The position numbers were made by a program, and so were the translations under genes. From positions 2,876,042 through 2,940,041 of the forward strand of contig OY282354.1 of assembly GCA_958295485.1 (NCBI GenBank): a stretch of DNA of 64,000 bases, read 5' to 3'. The notes beneath the pieces were generated by a model. It searched no databases, had not been told where the DNA came from, and saw only the letters and a list, made by a program, of their open reading frames with translations. Source of the DNA: an uncultured Gammaproteobacteria bacterium. Lineage in GTDB: Bacteria; Pseudomonadota; Gammaproteobacteria; Eutrophobiales; Eutrophobiaceae. Below are positions 55,833 through 64,000 of the stretch, piece after piece (the first letter of the stretch is position 1; every line of letters starts with the position of its first letter).

Positions 55833-56441
55833 ATGTCGTCAATCGCATCTGACACACGGTTAAATCAACCAGAGGGGGGAATTCACCGCACTCCGGGCGA
55901 AATCGGAATCTGGGTGTTCATCTTTGGCGATTTACTGGTTTTTTCACTATTTTTTGCCGTATTTCTGTTTTACAGGCGTGTTGACGTTGAGTTGTTCAAC
56001 GCTTCCCAGGCGCAGCTCAACCAGGTATTTGGCCTGATCAATACGGTTCTGCTTTTGAGCAGTTCCTGGCTGGTGGCAACCGCAGTGCATAGCGCCCGCT
56101 CAGGAGTCGAAAAGACGCCTCCGGTCATGTTCCTGATGGCGCTTGGATGCGGCGTGGTTTTTATCATTAACAAGGTCTTTGAGTACGGTGACAAAATACA
56201 GGCGGGCATTACTGTCAATACCAACGATTTTTTTATGTATTTCTTTATTTTCACCGGTGTCCATGCCTTTCACGTGCTGATCGGAATCGGAGTACTGGCC
56301 TATCTGGCCAACTATAGCTGGTCACGACGCGGCTCGATGTCAACATCGGACCTGCAGAATCTTGAGAGCGGCGGCATTTTCTGGCACCTGGTTGACCTGC
56401 TGTGGATTATCCTGTTTGCCTTGCTGTACCTGGTGAATTGA
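55833..56441 (+). CDS. Cytochrome c oxidase subunit III / NorE-like protein
   Basis: PGEIGIWVFIFGDLLVFSLFFAVFLFYRR; FFMYFFIFTGVHAFHVLIGIG; FWHLVDLLWIILFALLYLVN. Confidence 0.9.
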   Translation: MSSIASDTRLNQPEGGIHRTPGEIGIWVFIFGDLLVFSLFFAVFLFYRRVDVELFNASQAQLNQVFGLINTVLLLSSSWLVATAVHSARSGVEKTPPVMFLMALGCGVVFIINKVFEYGDKIQAGITVNTNDFFMYFFIFTGVHAFHVLIGIGVLAYLANYSWSRRGSMSTSDLQNLESGGIFWHLVDLLWIILFALLYLVN

Positions 56442-56445
56442 CACC

Positions 56446-56718
56446 ATGAGAACACTGATCGCAACTCGAATATCCTTAATTCTTGCCCTGCTTGTCGGCG
56501 CCACATTGCTATCCTGGTTTCTGGACCAGGGACAGGGGTCGAGTAGTTCTCAATACGCCAGTATTGCTATCCTTATCATTGCTTTTGTCAAAGTCCGCTT
56601 CGTGATTACGGAATTCATGGAGGCCAGGATCGCGCCATTACCCCTCAAATTACTGGCCGACGGCTGGTGCGTGTCAGTTTGCACCCTGTTAATCGCACTG
56701 TTACTCATTGCAGCCTGA
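56446..56718 (+). CDS. NorF / prokaryotic COX IV-like small membrane protein
   Basis: Three hydrophobic segments with IAFVKVRFVITEFMEAR motif; immediately downstream of NorE-like gene. Confidence 0.75.
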   Translation: MRTLIATRISLILALLVGATLLSWFLDQGQGSSSSQYASIAILIIAFVKVRFVITEFMEARIAPLPLKLLADGWCVSVCTLLIALLLIAA

Positions 56719-56755
56719 CCCTTGATTTCTACCGAAAAACCCTCGACGGAGGCCA

Positions 56756-57550
56756 ATGGCAACAACCGGCGTAGTAGACATCAAAACCAATACAAAGGGT
56801 ATCCGGACGATCACCATGAACCGTCCCGAGGTGCATAACGCATTCGACGATAACCAGGTACAGCGCCTGATCCAGGCTTTTGAGAGTGCTGCAACGGATA
56901 ATAATGTTCGGGTAGTTGTGCTGGCCGGCGCCGGCAAGAGCTTTTCTGCAGGAGGCGATATCGACTATATGCGCCGCATGGGAGAAAACAGTTACGAGCA
57001 AAACCTCGCAGACGGCGGTCAGCTGGCGCAACTGATGAAGTCCCTGAATAACCTGCCTAAGCCTACCATTGCCCGGGTTCAGGGCGCAACCATGGGCGGC
57101 GGTGTCGGCCTGGTGTGCTGCTGCGACTACGCGATCGGCTCCCCTCGCGCCAGGTTTGCAACCAGTGAGGTAAAACTGGGTGTTCTTCCCGCTACTATCG
57201 CTCCCTACGTGGTTGCCACGATTGGCGAGAAGGCCGCGCGGCGTATGTTCATGAGCGGGCAGCCCGTGTCGGACGAGCAAGCCGTGGCCCTGGGCATCTT
57301 GAGCGACGTGGTTCCTGAAGAGAAACTGGACAGCGCCGTGGAGGCGCTGGCGGATACCCTGGTGAAAAATGGTCCCGATGCCGTGCGCCTGGCCAAGCAA
57401 CTGACCTTTGATGTGTCCCACCGCCCGGTTTCCGAAGAGCTGATCGCCGCTACCGTGCGGCTGATTGCCGATGTACGTGATTCCGATGAGGGTCGGGAGG
57501 GTCTCAATGCCTTCCTGCAAAAACGCCCACCCAACTGGACTGAAGAGTAA
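56756..57550 (+). CDS. Enoyl-CoA hydratase/isomerase
   Basis: RTITMNRPEVHNAFDD; VVLAGAGKSFSAGGDIDYM; GATMGGGVGLVCCCDYAIGS. Confidence 0.93.
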   Translation: MATTGVVDIKTNTKGIRTITMNRPEVHNAFDDNQVQRLIQAFESAATDNNVRVVVLAGAGKSFSAGGDIDYMRRMGENSYEQNLADGGQLAQLMKSLNNLPKPTIARVQGATMGGGVGLVCCCDYAIGSPRARFATSEVKLGVLPATIAPYVVATIGEKAARRMFMSGQPVSDEQAVALGILSDVVPEEKLDSAVEALADTLVKNGPDAVRLAKQLTFDVSHRPVSEELIAATVRLIADVRDSDEGREGLNAFLQKRPPNWTEE

Positions 57551-57553
57551 ACC

Positions 57554-58924
57554 ATGACTAACAACAGGATTGTCCGCGTAGCCAACGCCCAGGGCTTCTG
57601 GGGAGACAGCTTGCTGGGTCCGATCCGCCTGGTGGAAGAAGGCCCGGTTGACTATCTCACCTTCGACTACCTGGCCGAGATCACCATGAGCATCATGCAA
57701 AAGCAAAAGATGCGCAAACCTGAAACCGGTTACGCCCTGGACTTCATCCTCATGCTCCAGAAAATTCTGCCCGCCTGTAAGGAAAAAGGCATCAAAATCA
57801 TAGCAAACGCCGGCGGTGTCAACCCGAAGGCCTGTCTGGCAGCCAGCAAAAAGGTTTTTGAAGACCTGGGCATTACAGGCATGAAAATAGCGATAGTTGA
57901 AGGCGATGACATTATGGATCGCCTTGATGAGATTACGGCCGGCAATGAGAATCTGCAGAACATGGAAACTGGCGAGGATATCTCGACCATCCGTGACAAA
58001 ATCACCAGCGCCAACGTCTACATCGGCGCCGGACCGATTGTTGAAGCACTGCAGGCCGGTGCGGATATTGTGATTACCGGTCGCGCCAGTGACCCCTCCG
58101 TGGTGGTGGCCCCCCTGGTATACGAATTCGGCTGGTCCATGGAAGATTACGACAAAATTGCCTCTGCCACGGTCATGGGTCACATTGTCGAGTGTGGACC
58201 TCAATGTACCGGCGGTAATTACGCGGGCTGGCGTCAGGTTAAAGACTTTGCCCGCATCGGTTATCCTGTCGCCGAAGCCAGTGCGGACGGCAGCTTCGTG
58301 ATTACCAAGCATGACAACACCGGTGGCCTTGTAACTGTGGAAACCGTCACCTCGCAGATACTCTACGAATTGGGTGATCCAAAAAATTATCTGGGGCCTG
58401 ACTGTGTTGCCGATTTCACCACGATTAATATCAGCCAGCAGGGTGAAAACCGTGTTGCCTTCTCCGGTATCAGGGGCGGTCCGCCCACACCAACCTACAA
58501 GGTGTCTGTGTCTCACTCCAAAGGTTACAAAATCCTCGGCACCCTTTGCATTGCGGGACCTGATGCAGTGGAAAAAGCCAATATCATTGCCGACATGATA
58601 TTCCAGCGTATGGAAATGTACGGCTACCGCATTCCTGAGGAGGATCGCTTCGTCGAATTGTTTGGCACGAACGTATTATATAAAGGAATGGTTGAAAACA
58701 ATGACCAGCCTCTTGAGCTGTTGTTACGTATTGGCGCAAAAGGCGATGACCCCAAGGCGCTCAATAGGCTGGGTACGGAAATCGCACCGGCTGTCACATC
58801 TGGTCCTCCCGGCGTGACCGGCATAGCGGCCGGCCGTTCCAGGGCCACCGAAGTGATAGGGTACTGGCCGGCATTGATCGACAAGTCCCTCATCAATACC
58901 AGCTTTGTAGTTGAGGAAGTTTAA
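57554..58924 (+). CDS. AtuA-like (DUF1446) acyclic terpene utilization family protein, N-terminal part
   Basis: GFWGDS; VDYLTFDYLAEITMSIMQKQK; IIANAGGVNPKAC; VITGRASDPSVVVAPLVYEFGW; HIVECGPQCTGGNYAGW. Confidence 0.9.
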   Translation: MTNNRIVRVANAQGFWGDSLLGPIRLVEEGPVDYLTFDYLAEITMSIMQKQKMRKPETGYALDFILMLQKILPACKEKGIKIIANAGGVNPKACLAASKKVFEDLGITGMKIAIVEGDDIMDRLDEITAGNENLQNMETGEDISTIRDKITSANVYIGAGPIVEALQAGADIVITGRASDPSVVVAPLVYEFGWSMEDYDKIASATVMGHIVECGPQCTGGNYAGWRQVKDFARIGYPVAEASADGSFVITKHDNTGGLVTVETVTSQILYELGDPKNYLGPDCVADFTTINISQQGENRVAFSGIRGGPPTPTYKVSVSHSKGYKILGTLCIAGPDAVEKANIIADMIFQRMEMYGYRIPEEDRFVELFGTNVLYKGMVENNDQPLELLLRIGAKGDDPKALNRLGTEIAPAVTSGPPGVTGIAAGRSRATEVIGYWPALIDKSLINTSFVVEEV

Positions 58925-58925
58925 G

Positions 58926-59258
58926 ATGGCAAAGGTACAACTGTTTGAAATCGCCGTTGCCCGTTCAGGTGACAAAGGTGACGCCAGTAATGTCGGCGTT
59001 ATGGCAAAAACACCCGAACTTTACCAATTTCTGGAACAACAACTCACTGCCGCTGTAGTCAAGGATTTCTTCAGGGAAATCTGTCATGGCGCTGTGACTC
59101 GCTACGAGCTTCCCAATCTTCAGTCGCTTAACTTTATCCTGGAAAATTCCCTGGGCGGCGGCGGCACAGAAACCCTGATCACGGACGCCCAGGGCAAGGT
59201 GCACGGCCTGGGTTTACTGCACCTGGAACTGGAAGTGCCGGACGACCTCCTCAGTTAG
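58926..59258 (+). CDS. AtuA C-terminal-like domain protein encoded separately
   Basis: LFEIAVARSGDKGDASNVGVMAKTPELY; YELPNLQSLNFILENSLGGGGTETLITDAQGK. Confidence 0.88.
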   Translation: MAKVQLFEIAVARSGDKGDASNVGVMAKTPELYQFLEQQLTAAVVKDFFREICHGAVTRYELPNLQSLNFILENSLGGGGTETLITDAQGKVHGLGLLHLELEVPDDLLS

Positions 59259-59329
59259 GCAATTGATCTCTCCGGATACACACCGCATCAATTGCATCTG
59301 TGTTGGCGACTTGACAGGGGCCTGACAAG

Positions 59330-60634
59330 ATGGGCGGTAAACAGGGTATAGCCGTCATTGGAGCAGGTATGGCAGGGTTGTCTGCCGCCTGGCATTTGCA
59401 GAACGCAGGATTTACAACAACCGTATTCGAAAAAAATTCTGAGGTCGGCGGTAGGACCATTTCCATAAAAAAAGACGGCTATATCATGGATCCCGGCGCT
59501 ATCACCCTGTCGCCTGCCTATAAAGAGACACTGCAACTCCTCCATGAAACTGGCGCCGGTGCAATGCGCGTTCATACCCAACCCGTACTGGCAATCGCCA
59601 GAGACGAAATATTGCACTATATCGACCTGTCGAAAATTGTTTCATCCGGACTGAAGACAGGATTTTTATCGTTGGGAGCAAAGCTGAAACTTTTCAGAAT
59701 AGTGCCAACCTTGCTCCGCTACTGGTCAAAATGCGACTTCGAAGATATGGCACAGCTCGAGGTGTTGGATATAGAGAATTGTGAATCGTTCGCCATTCGG
59801 AAACTGGGCAAGGAAATACACGATTACCTGGTTGATCCTGTCATTCGCATGAATATGTTTAGTTCCACGAAAACGTCTTCCGCCGTTGATATCATCTGGC
59901 TGATGAAGATGTTCAGTGGTGCAGAGTTCGTGCAGATAAAAGGCGGGATGGGCGCCTTATCTGAAAACATTGCTGCTCAACTTGGCGACATTCGACTGAA
60001 TGCCCGCGTTGAAAAAATTGAGATGATACATAACCAGGTCGTCCTGCAAGTGGATGGTGAAGCCCACAACTTTGACGCCGCCGTCATCGCGATCCCCCCG
60101 GAACTGGCGCTGAATATCGCCCCATGGATGTCAGGCCGACAACGCAAATGGTTTGATAAGATAAAGGGCGTCCCCAGCTTGACCGTCCATGTTGGCCTGA
60201 AGTCCCGGCCAGACAGTCCTGCATCCCTGGTAATGGTGCCCGGCATTGAAGCAAAAGACGTACTGGGCATTGTCCTTGAGCATAACAAATGTCCTGGTCG
60301 CGCACCTGAGGGCAAAGGCTTAATCGCTCTTCATATGACGGGAGAATGGGCTGAAACACAGCAGGATCTGGACGATTTGCAGGTGGCGCATAACGCACTT
60401 GATACCGTCAAGCCGTTTATGGGTGACCTTAAAGACCAGGTAGAGATGGTCAACCTCCATAATTGGGAATACGTTGACCACGAGCGTTATGTCGGGGTGT
60501 ACAAATCATTAACAAAAGCCCGGCCTGAATTCATGGATGGGAGGGTGACTTTCGCCGGTGAATTCATTTCTGCCGGTATTGAAGGCGCGGTAATTTGCGG
60601 CAGGCGTTGTGCCGAGGCCCTGACGAGAGAATAG
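59330..60634 (+). CDS. FAD-dependent amine oxidase/protoporphyrinogen oxidase-like flavoprotein
   Basis: GIAVIGAGMAGLSAAWHLQNAGFTTTVFEKNSEVGGRTIS; C-terminal VTFAGEFISAGIEGAVICGRRCAEAL. Confidence 0.88.
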   Translation: MGGKQGIAVIGAGMAGLSAAWHLQNAGFTTTVFEKNSEVGGRTISIKKDGYIMDPGAITLSPAYKETLQLLHETGAGAMRVHTQPVLAIARDEILHYIDLSKIVSSGLKTGFLSLGAKLKLFRIVPTLLRYWSKCDFEDMAQLEVLDIENCESFAIRKLGKEIHDYLVDPVIRMNMFSSTKTSSAVDIIWLMKMFSGAEFVQIKGGMGALSENIAAQLGDIRLNARVEKIEMIHNQVVLQVDGEAHNFDAAVIAIPPELALNIAPWMSGRQRKWFDKIKGVPSLTVHVGLKSRPDSPASLVMVPGIEAKDVLGIVLEHNKCPGRAPEGKGLIALHMTGEWAETQQDLDDLQVAHNALDTVKPFMGDLKDQVEMVNLHNWEYVDHERYVGVYKSLTKARPEFMDGRVTFAGEFISAGIEGAVICGRRCAEALTRE

Positions 60635-60646
60635 GCAACACCCATT

Positions 60647-62104
60647 ATGGAAAAACGAATTATGCATTACCTGAATTCAGTGGCTGATATCTTGCAGCGG
60701 GTTGCTGCATCAGGAGAACTCACCGGGGAACACGCTGAGGACTTGATGATTGCCCGACGTTTGCTTGACATCCTGAAAATCGAGACAGAAATCGCGCCGG
60801 AGGCCGCTACCAGGTATTTCGATGCAGTCGGTCGCCTGCTATCGGAAGGCAATCTGATTTTGCATGAAGGTGTAGATCACATCGTTGAGCAACTGAAAGA
60901 CCTGAGCGGTAACCAAGACATGCAACAACTTGATACCTTTGTGACTTTGGTAGCAAAGCTGCAGTCGGAGTTGAACAAGGGTAGCACAACAAAGACAGAC
61001 GCTGTGAAACATTCCCTGATAAACGCCGACACCGGCTACGCCAAAGCGCTATTTACTGCTGGATTGACGTTACCGCAGGATTCAGGAGAAATCAGCAACA
61101 CTCGCGCCTCAAATCAGAAAAACTATGATGAAGGCGCCTTGCTGGCTTTCATCCTGGATCGGTTTCCGGATAACGAGGGAGTTGAAATAGAACACAGTGG
61201 GTTCATATCAGGCGGGCATTCCAAACTCACTCTGAGAATTGAACTATCGGATGTAACGACACTACCCCGGCGAATTATTCTACGCAGTGATGCCAGCGGC
61301 AGGTTCAGTGGGGCCAGTGTGGTAGATGAATACCGCTTACAAACTATTCTTTTTGATAAAAATGTGAATGTCCCCAAACCCCTCGCACTGGAAGAGTCCG
61401 GAACAGTTTTTGGCACACCTTTCATGCTTTCAGAGAGTGTAACCGGGGAATCAATCGGCCACATGTTCAAAATGCCGGCACAAGAGTCTACGGCTCTTGC
61501 TGACGTTGCAAGCAACCTGGCAACTATACATAAAATAGCGCCCGGGGAATTTGGCGAGTCAATCGATAATGCCCGGGGGAAAACCAGCGATAAAGTCCTG
61601 TTCTGGCTCGGTCTGGCTGAGCGGGATTTTCGGGCCACCGATGTGAAATCCGCCACGTTTGAACTTGCGCTCCACTGGCTGAGAAAAAATGCAGGCCTGA
61701 GTGATCTAGCGCCAAGGACACTGGTACATGGTGACTACGGACTTAACAATATCTTGATAAAAAACAGTCAGGTCATGGCGATCCTGGACTGGGAGTTTGC
61801 TCATGTCGGCAACCCCGCCTATGACCTGGGTTACTTCTACTTCATGGCGCAGGCGCTGGGCTCCTGGGCGTTATTCCTTGAAGCTTACGAAAACACTGGT
61901 GCACCGCTGCCGGATGAAGACCAGCTTAACTACAATATTCTCCTGGCGGCTACCCGGGTGGGAGTACAATGCTGCCAGGTGCATAGCGCCTTTAACGCCG
62001 GCCTGGTGAGTAGCCCGGAGGCAGCCCGGGTTGTCTCACACCAATATGTCAATGAATCAATTTTACGAATTTCGGAATTGATGGAACGGATACATCACTC
62101 CTGA
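60647..62104 (+). CDS. APH-type phosphotransferase, paralog 3
   Basis: LVHGDYGLNNILIKNSQVMAILDWEFAHVGNPAYDLGYF. Confidence 0.88.
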   Translation: MEKRIMHYLNSVADILQRVAASGELTGEHAEDLMIARRLLDILKIETEIAPEAATRYFDAVGRLLSEGNLILHEGVDHIVEQLKDLSGNQDMQQLDTFVTLVAKLQSELNKGSTTKTDAVKHSLINADTGYAKALFTAGLTLPQDSGEISNTRASNQKNYDEGALLAFILDRFPDNEGVEIEHSGFISGGHSKLTLRIELSDVTTLPRRIILRSDASGRFSGASVVDEYRLQTILFDKNVNVPKPLALEESGTVFGTPFMLSESVTGESIGHMFKMPAQESTALADVASNLATIHKIAPGEFGESIDNARGKTSDKVLFWLGLAERDFRATDVKSATFELALHWLRKNAGLSDLAPRTLVHGDYGLNNILIKNSQVMAILDWEFAHVGNPAYDLGYFYFMAQALGSWALFLEAYENTGAPLPDEDQLNYNILLAATRVGVQCCQVHSAFNAGLVSSPEAARVVSHQYVNESILRISELMERIHHS

Positions 62105-62152
62105 TTACACAAACCACAAAGCAATACGGGCATTTTCAAGGAGCATACATCG

Positions 62153-63136
62153 ATGGTAACTACAAATGACGACATGCCTCATCCAGTCCCGCCAAGCGCC
62201 TATCTGCGCTACAAGGAGAACTGGTTGTTTCTGATTTTTGATAAAGAGAACGATATCTTTGGCGCCATACACGTTGGTAGCGAACCTATATTTGAGCGCA
62301 TAAGCTTTGCCTGCAATTTAAGTATCCAGGGCAAGCTGTTCAAGCACGGGAGACAGATTCCTTTCCCTGATGACTTCGCATTTTCCAGTGAAGTGGGAGA
62401 TGGGTATTTGACTGTCCGGTTCATCAAGGCCCACGAACAAATTGACCTTTCGCTGCAAAATGACGACCTTGTTCTGGAAGTCAGTTTTTTCAAACGTGGA
62501 CCCTTGTTCAATTTTGATGATTATGATTCGGCGAACCCGGATAAAGTGCTATTGAAAGAAGTCATGGGCATTGCCACCAATCAACAACATGTGCACCAGC
62601 AACAGGGTATGCAGGTGCGCGGAAAACTCTCGTTAAACACCAATGGAGCGGCAACCCGGGATTTTGACATTGATGCGCTTGGTTATCGCGACCATTCTCG
62701 CAGCATTCGCTCGGACAACCTAGTGCTCAGGCATATATGGACCGGTTTGCATTTTCCAAAACATATTTTTGGTGTCATGACGGTAACCAGCTCGCTTCGG
62801 CCCAATCTGCCGACCCTCTGTGGCTATGTATTTGATGAACGGCAGGGACTGCGGGCACTTGGAGATATAGAGTTTGAAGGAAAGGGAGAGGGACCGGATA
62901 ATCAACCGGCGAATGTTGAATTTCGTTTAACAGACATCTACGGCGAAACTTTTTCGCTGTCTGCGGATTTGCAAAATCGTTTTGCCAGTGTACCCCTGCA
63001 ATCAGAAAAGCCGGGGCCGACACCGTTTGTCTATGGCATCGTCGAAAATTTCGCCCCTTTGAAGTTGCATGATACGGGTGAAGAGGGTATCGGGCTGGTT
63101 GAGATTGGAAAGAGGGTGCCTAAAGACCAGATATGA
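62153..63136 (+). CDS. GYRDHS-motif protein (CrtC/AttH/DUF7064-like), paralog 3
   Basis: LGYRDHSRSIRSDNLVLRHIWTGLHFPKHIFGVMTV. Confidence 0.68.
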   Translation: MVTTNDDMPHPVPPSAYLRYKENWLFLIFDKENDIFGAIHVGSEPIFERISFACNLSIQGKLFKHGRQIPFPDDFAFSSEVGDGYLTVRFIKAHEQIDLSLQNDDLVLEVSFFKRGPLFNFDDYDSANPDKVLLKEVMGIATNQQHVHQQQGMQVRGKLSLNTNGAATRDFDIDALGYRDHSRSIRSDNLVLRHIWTGLHFPKHIFGVMTVTSSLRPNLPTLCGYVFDERQGLRALGDIEFEGKGEGPDNQPANVEFRLTDIYGETFSLSADLQNRFASVPLQSEKPGPTPFVYGIVENFAPLKLHDTGEEGIGLVEIGKRVPKDQI

Positions 63137-63517
63137 TTTCACCTGTCCGGCATCCTGGTGAGAATTGAACATGCAACTCCCATGATGTTTGCGGGTAACG
63201 AAGTGATAAACGGTGCCGGAAGGGGGAATAGAAATACACTAATAACCTATTGTGTTTAATGTACTTTATATTATTCCCATGCTCTATACCCAACGTTTAT
63301 CCCAACAATATTTTAACCAATAAAGTCAATATTTAATGTCTGAACTCTACCGGGCCGACCAGGGCAAAGAAATATAGTCTGAAGTTGTACATAGTAACTA
63401 TATAACAATACAATATTTTTCGCTTTTCTTTCCTGTTATTGTAATTTATAGTAGTACTATACAAATTTTCATGATATCCTCTATTATTAGAAATAATTTG
63501 TACTATGGTATAGCACT

Positions 63518-64000
63518 ATGGGTAGCCAACCTTCAAAAAGACAACAGCGATTAGCTGCATTAATACGCGCAACGTCCGGCACAATCCGTGGGGCTAACGC
63601 CACGCGGGTTCTTGGAGTTGACCGGCAACATGCATCCAGATTGCTGGCGGGATGGCATAAACAAGGGGTTATCAGGCGTGTTGCACACGGCTTGTATGTT
63701 CCTGTTCAGCCGTCTGCCCTGGGTCAAAAACAGGTGCTTGAAGACCCCTGGGTGCTGGTTCCCGAGTTATACACACCAGGTTACGTCGGTGGCTGGAGTG
63801 CCTTGGAACACTGGGAGTTGACAGAACAGCTTTTCAGGTCAGTCTGTGTACTTACTCCTAAGCGCGTGGCCAATGGTGTAATCACTCATCAAGGTGTCAA
63901 CTTCTTTATCAAACATGTCGCTGAAAAGCATTTATTCGGGACAAAATCCATATGGTTGGGAAATACGAAGATACTGATTTCAGACCCATACAAAACACTG
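63518..64000 (+). CDS. AbiEi-like antitoxin / transcriptional regulator of viral defense (truncated by window end)
   Basis: Own translation: MGSQPSKRQQRLAALIRATSGTIRGANATRVLGVDRQHASRLLAGWHKQGVIRRVAHGLYVPVQPSALGQKQVLEDPWVLVPELYTPGYVGGWSALEHWELTEQLFRSVCVLTPKRVANG..., open to base 64000; winged-helix N-terminus and YVGGWSALEHWELTEQ as in AbiEi. Confidence 0.78.
   Translation, partial: MGSQPSKRQQRLAALIRATSGTIRGANATRVLGVDRQHASRLLAGWHKQGVIRRVAHGLYVPVQPSALGQKQVLEDPWVLVPELYTPGYVGGWSALEHWELTEQLFRSVCVLTPKRVANGVITHQGVNFFIKHVAEKHLFGTKSIWLGNTKILISDPYKTL

Noticed and set aside
56729-58516. 595-aa minus-strand ORF from the track
   Set aside because: Lies antisense across the well-supported enoyl-CoA hydratase and AtuA-like genes; composition (His/Gly/Gln-rich, no recognisable domain) fits a shadow ORF.
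1-64000. CRISPR arrays, tRNA/rRNA genes, transposases or integrases
   Set aside because: No regularly spaced repeats, recognisable tRNA/rRNA sequence or transposase/integrase motifs were seen in the window by eye.
1-64000. Classical steroid (KstD/Ksh/HsaABCD) or atu/liu pathway assignment
   Set aside because: Key markers (3-ketosteroid dehydrogenase, AtuC/AtuF carboxylase subunits) were not found in this window, so the substrate is left as a polycyclic/terpenoid-type acid by inference only.

Overview
This 64 kb window appears to be most of a single large catabolic gene cluster, probably from a Gram-negative proteobacterium (two TonB-dependent receptors with the LEEIIVTAQKR signature). Its content looks suited to a polycyclic or terpenoid (diterpenoid/steroid-like) or aromatic acid substrate. 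It contains: 2 TonB receptors, 2 cytochromes P450, 2 Rieske oxygenase alpha/beta pairs with one Rieske ferredoxin and one FAD ferredoxin reductase, an extradiol-type dioxygenase, 4 CaiB/BaiF CoA-transferases/racemases, 4 acyl-CoA dehydrogenases, 3 enoyl-CoA hydratases, 3 MaoC hydratases, an HMGS-like/DUF35 fusion plus thiolase, an acyl-CoA ligase, an IorAB-type fusion, a split AtuA-like protein, 3 APH-type kinases, 3 paralogous GYRDHS (CrtC/AttH/DUF7064-like) proteins, 2 paralogous orphan membrane proteins, an orphan CoxIII/NorE + NorF-like pair and one TetR regulator. The most striking non-coding signal is a 16-bp palindrome, TATAGCATATGCTATA. It recurs at 14 sites plus one truncated at base 1, and lies in nearly every promoter-bearing intergenic region (several divergent) but not in ordinary gene interiors. 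At several sites its 3' half coincides with a plausible -10 box. This suggests one repressor-controlled regulon covering the whole cluster. The cluster appears to continue leftward beyond the window and to end on the right at an AT-rich gap followed by a truncated AbiEi-like antitoxin gene. All functional assignments are from reading motifs by eye; no database search was run.
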